Below are positions 7,111 through 14,067 of a DNA stretch of 14,067 nucleotides, one piece after another. The position numbers and the translations under genes are program-made. The stretch comes from Zelonia costaricensis (taxonomy: Eukaryota; Euglenozoa; Kinetoplastea; Trypanosomatida; Trypanosomatidae). A model generated the notes under the pieces. The model was given only the letters and a program-made list of their open reading frames with translations. It did no database searches and was not told the DNA's origin. Every line of letters begins with the position of its first letter. Position 1 is the first letter of the stretch. The stretch lies in NCBI GenBank assembly GCA_030849075.1, contig JASAOO010002930.1, positions 1-14,067 of the forward strand, in the 5' to 3' direction.

Positions 7111-8443
7111 GACGTGCACGCGTGCACCAACTCATCAGCCAACCACGCGACGGATGCTGAGGGAGGGAAAGCAGCACCCATACACGGTGAAAACGGGCAG
7201 CACGAGAAGGCAAAAGAAAAAGAAGAAAGACGCTCGCGCCGTCCCATCAGGCGTGCCAACCAGTGGACGAGTGGACGGCTTGCCGGCGTGGGCGTGCACT
7301 GCTTGTGCGTGTGCGTCGCTGCGCGTGTGTGCGGGGTTTGGCTGGTTCGACGAAGTCGTGGCGGCGGTAGCTGTGGCGACGGAGAGATGCAGAGACGGAG
7401 GGAGTGGAGGCCCGCACACAGTGACACAGACCAACCGACTTGGAAGCTTGAAGGCAGTGGGGGGAGGGGGGACGAGGCCCAGGACGAACGCAGCGCACAC
7501 AGCGACGTCGCATCGCCAAGTGCATTGGATGAAGACAGATAAGAAAGCCAACGATGATGCGTCTCGCAGCCTTGACGAGGAAACCAGTAGGGCAGCGGCG
7601 GGGCAGGGGGGAAGGTAGAGTAACACGAATCGCCGATGCAAGCGGATGAGGGGTTGGGGCACCGACTGACTGTGTGGGGGAGGGGCGAGAAGGGGGGTGG
7701 GGGCTGGTTACGAGAGCGAGGCGTGCGCCGTGGCTGCTGGCTGCTGGTCTGGCATGCGAGCGGGGGTGGTACGGTGAGGGTGGGCGAAGACAATGGAGAA
7801 GGGAGAGAAGGGTCCCAACAGAATCCTACGGGGCCTCGCAGACGCGGACGCACCGCACCGGCACGGCGCATTGGGTGGGGGTGGGGCGTGGAGGAAGGAA
7901 GGGGTGCGGCATTGCGCGAACACCAGCGCACGTGAGTGCGTCCTCCGCGCGCGTGTGTGTCTGAGAAGGTGGGCGACGGCGTGGGGGTGGGGTGGGCGTG
8001 GACGCGCTCGGCGTGTAGGCGGGAAAAGTGTGACAAGCACGCCAAGCAGGACAATGCGGCTCGCAGGCAGGATGGCAATGCAGAGGGGAGGGACGGGCGG
8101 TGCTGGAACAAGGACAGCAGGCGCGCGCCGCCCCTCCCCCGTCACCCCCGCCTCGGCCCCTCTGCAGTGTCGCGCGGCACCCGCACAACGACACACACGC
8201 GAGACGGCAAGGGACACGCGGGGGGGGGGAAGGGCGCGGGTGCAGTGGCGAGGGAGGGATTGAGGGATGAAGGTCGCCAGACAGTGTGCGTGTCTGTGTG
8301 CGCGGCGGCGGGGGGGGGGGGCCGCGAGACACGAAACGAAGAAGAGCGGGGGGGGGATGCCAGTCATCAATGAGAGCAGGGCACAGGGACAAGGGTGCGG
8401 CACGCAAGGCGGCCCCCCACCGGCGCGTGAGTGCCTCTACGGC

Positions 8444-8884
8444 TTACTCCGTGGCGCCCTGCATCACCTCCCCACCGCACCAGATGCTGTAGCGCAGCTC
8501 CGCATCCTTAGGCAGGTACACGACCACCGGTGCCGCGCTCGAGTAGGGCACCATCGGCGGCTCCGACATCGGCACAAACTTGCGCACCTTCTCTCCGTCG
8601 TCGTCGTCGTGGATGTACATGAGCGTTGAGGCCGCCTCCTTCGCCAGCGTCACGTGGAAGTACGGGGCACCCCAGCCCTCCACTGCGCGCTGCTCCACCT
8701 TACCGCTGAGGATCTGGTGGTTGGCGGCGGTGTTGCGCGACAGCTCCATCACGCGGCCGGGGATGAGCTGCAGCATGAACTGCTCCCGCTCCGCGTCTTC
8801 GCCCTTGGGGTCGAGTGGGAAGATAATGCGCTTCTCGCCAGACTCCGGCTTCGGGTAGGGAGCCTCGATGGTGCAGTAGGACAT
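8444..8884 (-). CDS. ISP1: Ecotin-like inhibitor of serine peptidases, ISP1
   Basis: This 146-aa protein runs from the ATG at 8884 to TAA and belongs to the ecotin family (MEROPS I11). Ecotin landmarks are visible in order: EAPYP near the N-terminus (7-11), LQLIPGR (39-44), VEGWG (68-72), the reactive loop around STLM (86-89), KFV (102-104) and the C-terminal block PVVVYLPKDAELRYSIW (119-135). Its length and wording match what I recall of Leishmania ISP1 rather than ISP2/ISP3. Ecotins block trypsin-fold S1A peptidases, which trypanosomatids lack. Published work on Leishmania links ISP2 to host neutrophil elastase and ISP1 to flagellar pocket and motility effects. There is no signal peptide, so a cytosolic or flagellar location fits. 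By alignment with ecotin, P1 would be Leu88. Only Cys4 and Cys136 are present, so the loop disulfide of bacterial ecotin is absent. Confidence 0.93.
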   Translation of the reverse strand: MSYCTIEAPYPKPESGEKRIIFPLDPKGEDAEREQFMLQLIPGRVMELSRNTAANHQILSGKVEQRAVEGWGAPYFHVTLAKEAASTLMYIHDDDDGEKVRKFVPMSEPPMVPYSSAAPVVVYLPKDAELRYSIWCGGEVMQGATE

Positions 8885-8886
8885 AT

Positions 8887-8965
8887 CTTGGATGGAACAC
8901 AAGAAGGGGGGGGTAGGGAAGGAGGTGTGTGCAGTGGAGAACGGAAGGGGGGTGGAAGGGGGGCG
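8887..8965 (-). promoter_or_regulatory. Polypyrimidine tract and candidate acceptor directly before the ISP1 start
   Basis: Positions about 8890-8965 are purine-rich on the plus strand (pyrimidine-rich in the transcribed sense) and contain no AG until 8888-8887. Splicing there leaves only two bases before the ATG at 8884, so the spliced leader itself would be nearly the whole 5' UTR. Other candidate AGs are at 8967-8966 and at 9018-9017, the latter beyond the dinucleotide repeat. Confidence 0.4.
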
Positions 8966-9026
8966 CTGGTGTGCTGACGGAAGCTGACAAAAGTTTGAGT
9001 GAGAGTAGGGGGGGGGCTTTGCATTG

Positions 9027-9027
9027 G

Positions 9028-9074
<47 letters not shown>

Positions 9075-9076
9075 GA
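9027..9076. repeat. (GT)n microsatellite upstream of ISP1
   Basis: About 25 GT dinucleotides with two GC interruptions, the longest dinucleotide run in the window. In the transcribed sense it is (CA)n. It lies between a G-rich/polypyrimidine stretch at about 9092-9113 and the ISP1 start, about 140-190 nt upstream of the ATG. Confidence 0.92.
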
Positions 9077-9401
9077 GTGCGAGAAGTCGCAGAGGAGGGG
9101 GGGGGGGAAGGTCGCAAGAATACGTGGAAGAGAGAGAGGAGCACATAAGGGGTGCGGAAAGACGGCTGAATCGCGGAGCCGACACACCGACGCCTTGCCA
9201 AGCCACGGCGTCGCGTCCCTGGACACAGGGCAGGAAAGGTACAAGCAGCCATGTCTGCTCGCACGCGCACTGGAACGCAGCGCAGTCGGGGTGACGCCTC
9301 TCAACAACACGGCGCGCCTACACAACACACACGCACACGCGGCGACGCGAGAGCCGTGGTGTGTCTCTTGACATGTTGTATGCGTGATGACTTACGGGTG
9401 T

Positions 9402-9432
<31 letters not shown>

Positions 9433-9640
9433 TGTGTGACAGGACCCAACAGAAAGGGCGGCACTACGCGGGGCGTCTGGGCACGTCGTCGTCGTCGTCG
9501 CCTCCGCCTGGCGCGTGCGCGCCACCGCAGCCGGCTGTTGTGCGGCCTTAGCGAGGTGAGACGGGGGTCGAGGACAGGGGCAGCGAGCCAACACCGCCGC
9601 CTCCGCACGTGGCTTTCAGCCATCTGCTTATGACGTCGCT
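9077..9640. other. Intergenic region between the 819-aa gene and ISP1
   Basis: No gene is seen. It should contain the 3' UTR of the gene ending at 9641 and the spacer before ISP1. A G-run/purine stretch (9092-9113, 9130-9140), a (GT)n run at 9405-9426 and a GTC triplet run near 9487-9500 are the only marked structures. Confidence 0.6.
9405..9426. repeat. (GT)n microsatellite
   Basis: About eleven GT units, followed by GAGAGAGTGTGTG. It reads (CA)n in the transcribed sense, like the run nearer ISP1. Confidence 0.85.
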
Positions 9641-12100
9641 TTACTCGTGAGGAGGGGTGCAGTCGCTGCCGGGCCGCTCCGGCGCAGAAGCGGGTGCAGC
9701 GGCAGGAGACGGCGAGCGACGCTGCCGGCGCAGGCGTCGCAGGCGGAGCTGCCGCTGAAGCAGCGCGTCTGCGCGGCGGTCCAGTGGAGGAGCCACGGCC
9801 GCCGCACCAGCAGCAGCACCTCCCGCCTCTTCCACACGTGCACGGGAACTGCCAGACGCCGACCCATCCGGGGCCGAAGCCGCAGCAGCGTGAGCAGCAG
9901 CGACGCCTCGCGCGTACCGCCGCAACCGGCGTTGCGCGGCGCTCGTAGGGGGGATCAGCGTGTGCAGCGGTGGGCGGTCCGCCACGGAGGCGTCCATGCC
10001 GTCTGCCGCCCACGCCGCGGCCGCCTCTTGCCGCCGTCCATCCTCGTAGCCGCGCAGCTCCTCCGCCCCAGCCGGCAGCTCCTCCGGCTTCAACCGCAGA
10101 CGCTGGGGTGACAGCGGTGAAGCACCATCAGCGTCCCCTGCCTCAGGCTCGGGGAGGAGAGAGACGCGCGTGGTCGGCGCAGTCGGCTCGTCCACGTGCG
10201 GCGGTTCTTCTTCGTTCACCCCTCCCTCCACCCCGGGTGATGGGGAGGCCTGTTGCGACTGCGCCCTCGTCGCGGACCGCCGCCGCCGCCGCCGCCTCCC
10301 GTGCGGCGACGCTGCGGATGTGGAGGGCGGGGCGAGCGGGTTCTCGATTATCTCAGCCGGCTCCACGTAGTCGAGCAACCCACTCCGCATCCCGTACACG
10401 TACCCATTGTACGGCATGTTCGACTTCTGGTTCCACCACTTCATCGGCCGCGCGCTCGGGGCGTCGTCGAACACGTAGTGGTCCACGCCCTGGTGGATGT
10501 TGTACTCGAAGAGGCTGAGCGGCACGCCGCGCACGAAGGGCGAGCCGACCGCGCCGCCGGTGGGAAACGCGGCCGCGTGCGCTTGCCCGTCGCGGCCGCG
10601 CTCGTCGGTGCGTATCACGGCGGGCCGGGACAGCTGGATGCGGAAGGGCAGATCGGACTCGAGCGGCACGTACGGCGGCGGCGTGCGGGTGACCCAGCTC
10701 ACGGGCAGGTAGCGCTCCATCCCGGCAAGCCGCCGCAGCTCCTGCACTCGGGGGTCCTCGTACGCGCTAGGCCCGTCCGTGTTCGCCACGCCCGCGTCGG
10801 GTGCGTCGGTGACGGCGGGCCGCAGGAGTTGGTGGTGCAGCGCGGTGCGGTGGATGAGCTGGTGCACGGCGTCCACGGCGGTCAGCACCGGGGCCTCGAA
10901 CTGCCCCATGTACAGCCGCCCGTTCTGCGCCACCTGCGACGAGGCGACAAGGCCCACCGCCTCCGCGCCCCCACCGCTGCCGAGCAGACGCACGTGCGGC
11001 TCCAGCAGGGCGACCTCGTGCGCTCGCAGTCGACCGACGGCAGCGCTGTCGCACAGCTGGTAGTCGTACGAGCCCATCTGGCTCTGCAAGGCGCCAATGC
11101 GTCGCGTGCGCTGCCACAGCATGGGCTTGCGCTGGAACCACGTCCCGTAGCCTTCCACCGTGGACATGGCCACCACGCCGCGGCGCACGTGCGGCTTCTT
11201 TAAGTTGTACGACACGTGGCGTGTCTCGGGGTGGATCTCGAGTACCTCACGCACGTCCACCGGCCCAGTGTGAACAATGTGCGTCCGCAGCCGCTCCCCG
11301 CGAACGCCGTACGCGCACGTCACGTACGACGCCTCCACCAGCCCACGCATCTGCACGACGGAGTGCTGGGCAAAGTTGATCAGGTACATGGCGTGCCCCT
11401 TCTGCACGAGGTGGCGCAGGGCGTAGTTGGCGTGCCGCGAGATGAGCTCCAGCGTGACGAGCTTGTTGTAGTCGATGAAGACCTCATACCCGTCCACAGT
11501 GGAGCGGCTGGGTGCCCCGCTTTCACCGGCAGTGCCGCCGCCGCTGCTGCTACCGGTGCTGCGGCTGTTCGAGTGTCGTGGCTTCGGCAAGACGTGCACC
11601 TCGGGTAGCAGCAGCGGGCGCCACTGCGGATCGTCGAACTTGTACGTCGCCACGTAGGAGTTAATACGGTTGATGTTGTTGCTGCGGTGGATGGACGCAA
11701 CGCAGAGCTCGTCGGCATCGCGCACCCACCGCCGCGGTGCCGGCAGCATCCCTGTTGCGCTGCCCCCTGCACCGTCGTCGCTGTCACGACGGCGAGCGTG
11801 GGCTTCCTCAGGTGGCTCCTGCATCGCGTTGCTGGGCCCGCCTGTAGCTGGCGGCGGTGCGGGCGGCGGCGCCTGCGACCCGCCGCGATTAAAGCTGCTC
11901 AGCGCGTCGGCCAGCGGGCGGCCGCTGGGTGCGCCGGCGACGTCGCCGCGGTCCAGCGTGGGACTGTGGATGAGCGGCACGGTAGCCGCGGCCTGCGCCA
12001 GCGCCATCGGGTACGTGAGCAGCCGCATCCGCTCGAGGTGGGCCGCAGTGCGGGCGGAGGGGCGCAGCCGCACCGTACGCGTCGCCACCCGCGGCGGCAT
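9641..12100 (-). CDS. Hypothetical protein, 819 aa, probable mitochondrial targeting
   Basis: I do not recognise this protein. It runs from the ATG at 12100 to TAA. Residues 1-35 contain Arg-rich, Ser/Thr/Ala-containing sequence with no acidic residue until Glu23, as in a mitochondrial presequence. Residues 45-120 are Pro/Gly-rich. Complex, fold-like sequence spans about 123-172, 203-375 (including EVFIDYNKLVTLELISRHA, YGTWFQRKPMLWQRTRR), 389-427, 447-495 and 521-588 (MKWWNQKSNMPYNGYVYG). A Ser/Gly linker (176-198) and a disordered, Arg/Ala/Pro-rich tail (590-819) surround these, with a poly-Arg run at 602-608. No catalytic motif, zinc site or membrane segment is visible. Tryptophan-, tyrosine- and basic-rich wording with a presequence would suit a component of a mitochondrial ribosome or RNA-processing complex, but that is a guess. 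The coding frame itself is well supported by length and composition. Confidence 0.85.
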   Translation of the reverse strand: MPPRVATRTVRLRPSARTAAHLERMRLLTYPMALAQAAATVPLIHSPTLDRGDVAGAPSGRPLADALSSFNRGGSQAPPPAPPPATGGPSNAMQEPPEEAHARRRDSDDGAGGSATGMLPAPRRWVRDADELCVASIHRSNNINRINSYVATYKFDDPQWRPLLLPEVHVLPKPRHSNSRSTGSSSGGGTAGESGAPSRSTVDGYEVFIDYNKLVTLELISRHANYALRHLVQKGHAMYLINFAQHSVVQMRGLVEASYVTCAYGVRGERLRTHIVHTGPVDVREVLEIHPETRHVSYNLKKPHVRRGVVAMSTVEGYGTWFQRKPMLWQRTRRIGALQSQMGSYDYQLCDSAAVGRLRAHEVALLEPHVRLLGSGGGAEAVGLVASSQVAQNGRLYMGQFEAPVLTAVDAVHQLIHRTALHHQLLRPAVTDAPDAGVANTDGPSAYEDPRVQELRRLAGMERYLPVSWVTRTPPPYVPLESDLPFRIQLSRPAVIRTDERGRDGQAHAAAFPTGGAVGSPFVRGVPLSLFEYNIHQGVDHYVFDDAPSARPMKWWNQKSNMPYNGYVYGMRSGLLDYVEPAEIIENPLAPPSTSAASPHGRRRRRRRSATRAQSQQASPSPGVEGGVNEEEPPHVDEPTAPTTRVSLLPEPEAGDADGASPLSPQRLRLKPEELPAGAEELRGYEDGRRQEAAAAWAADGMDASVADRPPLHTLIPPTSAAQRRLRRYARGVAAAHAAAASAPDGSASGSSRARVEEAGGAAAGAAAVAPPLDRRADALLQRQLRLRRLRRQRRSPSPAAAPASAPERPGSDCTPPHE

Positions 12101-12145
12101 GGCGGCGGGCGCGGGACAAGGCCGAGGTGAGGGAGAAATGAAGCG

Positions 12146-12175
12146 CTACGTGAAGGGAGCGAGAGGGACCACGAG
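12146..12175 (-). promoter_or_regulatory. Polypyrimidine tract and candidate trans-splice acceptor of the 819-aa gene
   Basis: Positions about 12152-12168 are purine-rich on the plus strand, and the first AG downstream in the transcribed sense is at 12147-12146. This gives a 5' UTR of about 45 nt before the ATG at 12100, with no ATG in between. The tract is short, so confidence is limited. Confidence 0.4.
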
Positions 12176-12364
12176 CTCGTTGCGTGCAATGCCAGGGGTG
12201 TGTGCGGAAAGTGCAGGCAGCAGGGGCGGAGCGGGTGCGCCGCTTGAGAGTGTGGCACGCACACACACACACCAAACAGGTAAGCAAACACACGGACACA
12301 CGTGCACGCACAGAGATCGACAGCTGATGGTGCGCGTGCGTTGCGGGGCGATGTTCGCGTCCTG

Positions 12365-12402
12365 CACACACACACACAGATAGACAGACACAGACACAGA
12401 CA

Positions 12403-12447
<45 letters not shown>

Positions 12448-12448
12448 G
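12365..12448. repeat. Graded (CA)n to CACAGA to CGCAGA tandem repeat
   Basis: A (CA)n run passes through a short GATAGACAGA stretch into three CACAGA units (12389-12406), then six CGCAGA units (12407-12442) and one CGCAGG (12443-12448). The order suggests hexamers expanded from a mutated dinucleotide array. In the transcribed sense it reads TCTGCG/TCTGTG. It lies 265-350 nt upstream of the 819-aa gene. Confidence 0.9.
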
Positions 12449-12598
12449 CTGGCGTTCCCGCGAAGGACGGCGAGGGGTTGGAGGAGGTCGCATCAGCGCC
12501 ACGCGCGAGCAGAGAAAGCGGGACGGAGGAGGAAATCAAATGAGGTGGTTGAAGCGCGGAGGTGCGCGTCAGTGTACACGTTCATCCACACACACACA

Positions 12599-12793
12599 CA
12601 TCCATGTAATCTGGTAGAACTCGTTGAGAGTGGTAGACTCCAGCGGTGAGCACCGCCTCACGCGCAGGGGGGGGGTTGTCGAAGAGGTCGTGGACGGTGG
12701 CGACGCCGCCCAATAGGTCCCACGCCACCCTCCACGGCAGCGACCGCGCGTGGCCTCGTGGAAGGCGATCGGTGCGGTCGGCTGCTCGTATCC
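12599..12793 (-). pseudogene. Possible decayed coding fragment
   Basis: This 195-nt stretch has almost no simple repeat, unlike its surroundings, and gives protein-like translations on the minus strand. One frame gives YEQPTAPIAFHEATR at 12790-12746 and LESTTLNEFYQITWM at 12643-12599. The +1-shifted frame gives DLLGGVATVHDLFDN at 12719-12675, followed by a 9-G homopolymer run (12667-12675). Codons in these pieces mostly end in G or C, as in the genes around. The first and third pieces share one open frame that has no usable upstream ATG. A gene relic with compensating indels is one reading; chance GC-rich sequence or a structured UTR element is another. I do not recognise a parent protein. 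Confidence 0.27.
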
Positions 12794-12827
12794 TCGCCGT
12801 ATCAATCGTCCTCTGACATCCCCTACC

Positions 12828-12887
12828 CCCCTTCCCCTCCCTCCCTCCCCACCTCCACGTGGTGGTGGAGGGAGGGAGGGGGGAGGG
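12828..12887. repeat. Imperfect inverted repeat of pyrimidine and purine arms
   Basis: A pyrimidine arm (about 12828-12853, CCCTCCCTCC core) is followed by a purine arm (12863-12887, GGAGGGAGGG core), with CCACGTGG (12855-12862) at the centre. The arms can pair over about 20 bp with small bulges. The transcript could form a stable GC-rich hairpin, and the purine arm could alternatively form a triplex or quadruplex in DNA. Confidence 0.7.
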
Positions 12888-14025
12888 ACCGAAGGGAGTA
12901 GTGGGTTGGCACCGTGTGTCAGCACCGGCAGAGTTGTGTGTGTGTGTTTTGGAGAGGATTCATTTTACTAACTACAACTACACACGATGCATCGCACCCG
13001 CACATATACGCACACACACACACATATGTGTAGAACAGCCTTGACACGTACGCCCCATTGCCACGCATGTGACCGGCGTCGTCATTGCAGCCTCTCTCCC
13101 CTCCCCTCCCCTTCCCCATCGCCTCCGCCCAATCCGACACAGTCAGCGAGCACAGGAGTTCGGTAGACGACGGGGTGAGGGGGTGGGGGAAGGGAGGATG
13201 CGCAGAGGCCTCCACCCCACCGCCGCACCGTGCGAGGTGGCGCGTGCAGTGCCGGCAGCGGTGAAGATGCGCTACGTTGAAAAGGCGTACGTGCGAATGC
13301 AGTTGTCTGCGTGAGCGTGTGTGTGTGTGTGTGATGCGGGGGATACACTGAAAAACAAGAAGAACCGGGGAGGAGCGAGTGAAGACGGCAGCCGACACAC
13401 ACCACGCACATGTGTGCGACTCCACCGGAGGGCCTCCCTCCCCCCCCCCCTCCCCTCGTCTCCCCACCCTCACCTCCGCTCGCTGATATCCACCAGCGCA
13501 CCAACGCGCGCCCACGAGAGTCGCGATGAGGAGTGAGCTTGACAGAACCAGCGGTGAGGTCGCTGTTGAGTCAGGCGAGGGGGGGGGGGGAGTCTGGGGC
13601 GAGGCGATGCCCGAGAAATCAAGACCGACCGGGTGGTGTGCATGCGCCTGTGTGAGTGTGCGTGTGTGCGTGACTGCGTTGTCTTCTCCGTGATTGTCTA
13701 CGAAGCGCCCCGCCCCCCCCCCTCAAGGAGGGGCCGTCATACCGACTCAAGGAGAAGAGGGAGAGCCCCCGCCGCAGCGGCTCGACAACACATGTGCGCA
13801 GATGGGCGAACACACAGATCCACATCCGCATCCGCGTACACACTCACTCACAGGCATACGCGTGCACACCACCTTCCTAAATTACGAGATGGTCGTGCGT
13901 GCGATGGTTGGGGTGAGACGGCGGAGGGGAAAGCGCTCCTCAGGGACGGAACTTCGCGCGCCCCTCCTCCTCCTCCTCTCACGACAAACACCGAGCCGCA
14001 TGTGGATGCTGCAGGGGGGCACTTC

Positions 14026-14067
14026 TCACTGGATCTTGATGTCGAAGAGGCTCTGCTGCTGCGCCAG
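14026..14067 (-). CDS. C-terminal end of an unidentified gene (partial)
   Basis: The last 13 codons of a minus-strand frame, LAQQQSLFDIKIQ, end at TGA (14028-14026) and run open to the right edge. The orientation matches all other genes. Most codons end in G or C, and the sequence lacks simple repeats, so a real gene end is plausible. The piece is too short to identify a family. Confidence 0.5.
   Translation of the reverse strand: MAQQQSLFDIKIQ

Larger units (their letters stand above)
6426..8443. other. Long intergenic region: ISP1 3' UTR and spacer
   Basis: About 2 kb without a supportable gene. Contents are short (CA)n runs at about 6605-6618, 6838-6855 and 7092-7110, a GGGT array at 6988-7007, A/G-rich sequence around 7200-7232, and many G-runs. 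Open frames of 150-350 codons exist on both strands, but their translations are His/Thr, Pro/Ser or Arg/Gly repeats without domain-like segments. Part of it should be the 3' UTR of ISP1, where post-transcriptional control elements of Leishmania genes usually lie. I could not recognise a SIDER element. Confidence 0.6.
12176..14025. other. Intergenic region upstream of the 819-aa gene
   Basis: About 1.85 kb without an intact gene. It holds (CA)n runs near 12258-12272, 12588-12600 and 13010-13024, a hexamer repeat at 12365-12448, a coding-like stretch at 12599-12793, an inverted repeat at 12828-12887, GT-rich sequence at 13316-13332 and C/G homopolymer runs at about 13439-13452, 13580-13590 and 13709-13722. 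It should include the 3' UTR of the gene ending at 14026. Open frames elsewhere in it are low complexity. Confidence 0.6.

Noticed and set aside
7336..7356. GGTTCGA-like sequence as a possible tRNA B box
   Set aside because: The conserved C after the GTTCGANN core is missing, and no matching A box or cloverleaf is apparent nearby.
6785..7618. A 277-codon open frame on the plus strand beginning with ATG
   Set aside because: It opposes the direction of all genes, and its content is His-Thr, Lys and Gly runs from repeats. The opposite-strand sequence is ordinary spacer.
7071..8111. A 346-codon open frame on the minus strand downstream of ISP1
   Set aside because: Its translation is Pro/Ser/His/Thr repeats from CA- and C-rich DNA, with no fold-like segment, and it is opened by a non-ATG codon choice; it looks like 3' UTR sequence.
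8444..9328. A 294-residue N-terminally extended version of ISP1
   Set aside because: The extension has no ATG of its own in the right place and encodes His-Thr and Pro-Ser repeats from the (CA)n and polypyrimidine tracts. Ecotin homology begins at the ATG at 8884.
836..12100. A functional gene cluster linking the methylesterase, zinc-ribbon protein, ISP1 and the 819-aa protein
   Set aside because: Gene order in trypanosomatid polycistronic units rarely reflects shared function, and nothing in the sequences ties these proteins together.
12146..12502. Frames giving long Ser-Ala and Ser-Val alternations across the hexamer repeat
   Set aside because: These are direct translations of the TCTGCG/TCTGTG repeat and show nothing outside it that looks coding.

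Overview
The window looks like nuclear DNA of a trypanosomatid, most likely Leishmania or a close relative in the Leishmaniinae. It is GC-rich. The four complete genes and one partial gene are intronless and all lie on the minus strand. They are separated by about 0.8 to 2.2 kb of DNA full of (CA)n/(GT)n repeats and homopurine runs, which read as polypyrimidine tracts in the transcribed sense. This is the pattern of one directional polycistronic unit processed by trans-splicing and polyadenylation. The best species marker is an ecotin-like protein very close to ISP1 of Leishmania, which in L. major I recall as lying on chromosome 15.

Reading with transcription, from right to left: (1) 14026-14067 is the last 13 codons of an unidentified gene. 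(2) 12101-14025 is a 1.9 kb intergenic region with a CAGACR hexamer repeat, a purine/pyrimidine inverted repeat and a short stretch with coding-like character in shifting frames. (3) 9641-12100 encodes an 819-aa protein of unknown function with an N-terminus resembling a mitochondrial presequence. (4) 8444-8884 encodes ISP1, a 146-aa inhibitor of serine peptidases. (5) 6250-8443 is a 2.2 kb non-coding stretch. (6) 4372-6249 encodes a 625-aa, mostly disordered protein with a CxxC...CxxC zinc-ribbon-like element. (7) 836-3040 encodes a 734-aa membrane-anchored alpha/beta hydrolase whose catalytic blocks closely match isoprenylcysteine (prenylcysteine) methylesterases. (8) 1-835 is a non-coding flank with a candidate splice acceptor for a gene beyond the left edge.

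Neighbours in such units are usually not functionally related, so I do not infer a joint pathway. I found no RNA gene, CRISPR array, intact mobile element or clear new multi-gene system. The most useful leads are the candidate trans-splice sites at the starts of the hydrolase and ISP1 genes, the His-to-Asn change in the hydrolase's oxyanion motif, the uncharacterised 819-aa protein, and the possible gene relic at about 12.6-12.8 kb. All splice sites and start codons here are inferred from sequence alone.
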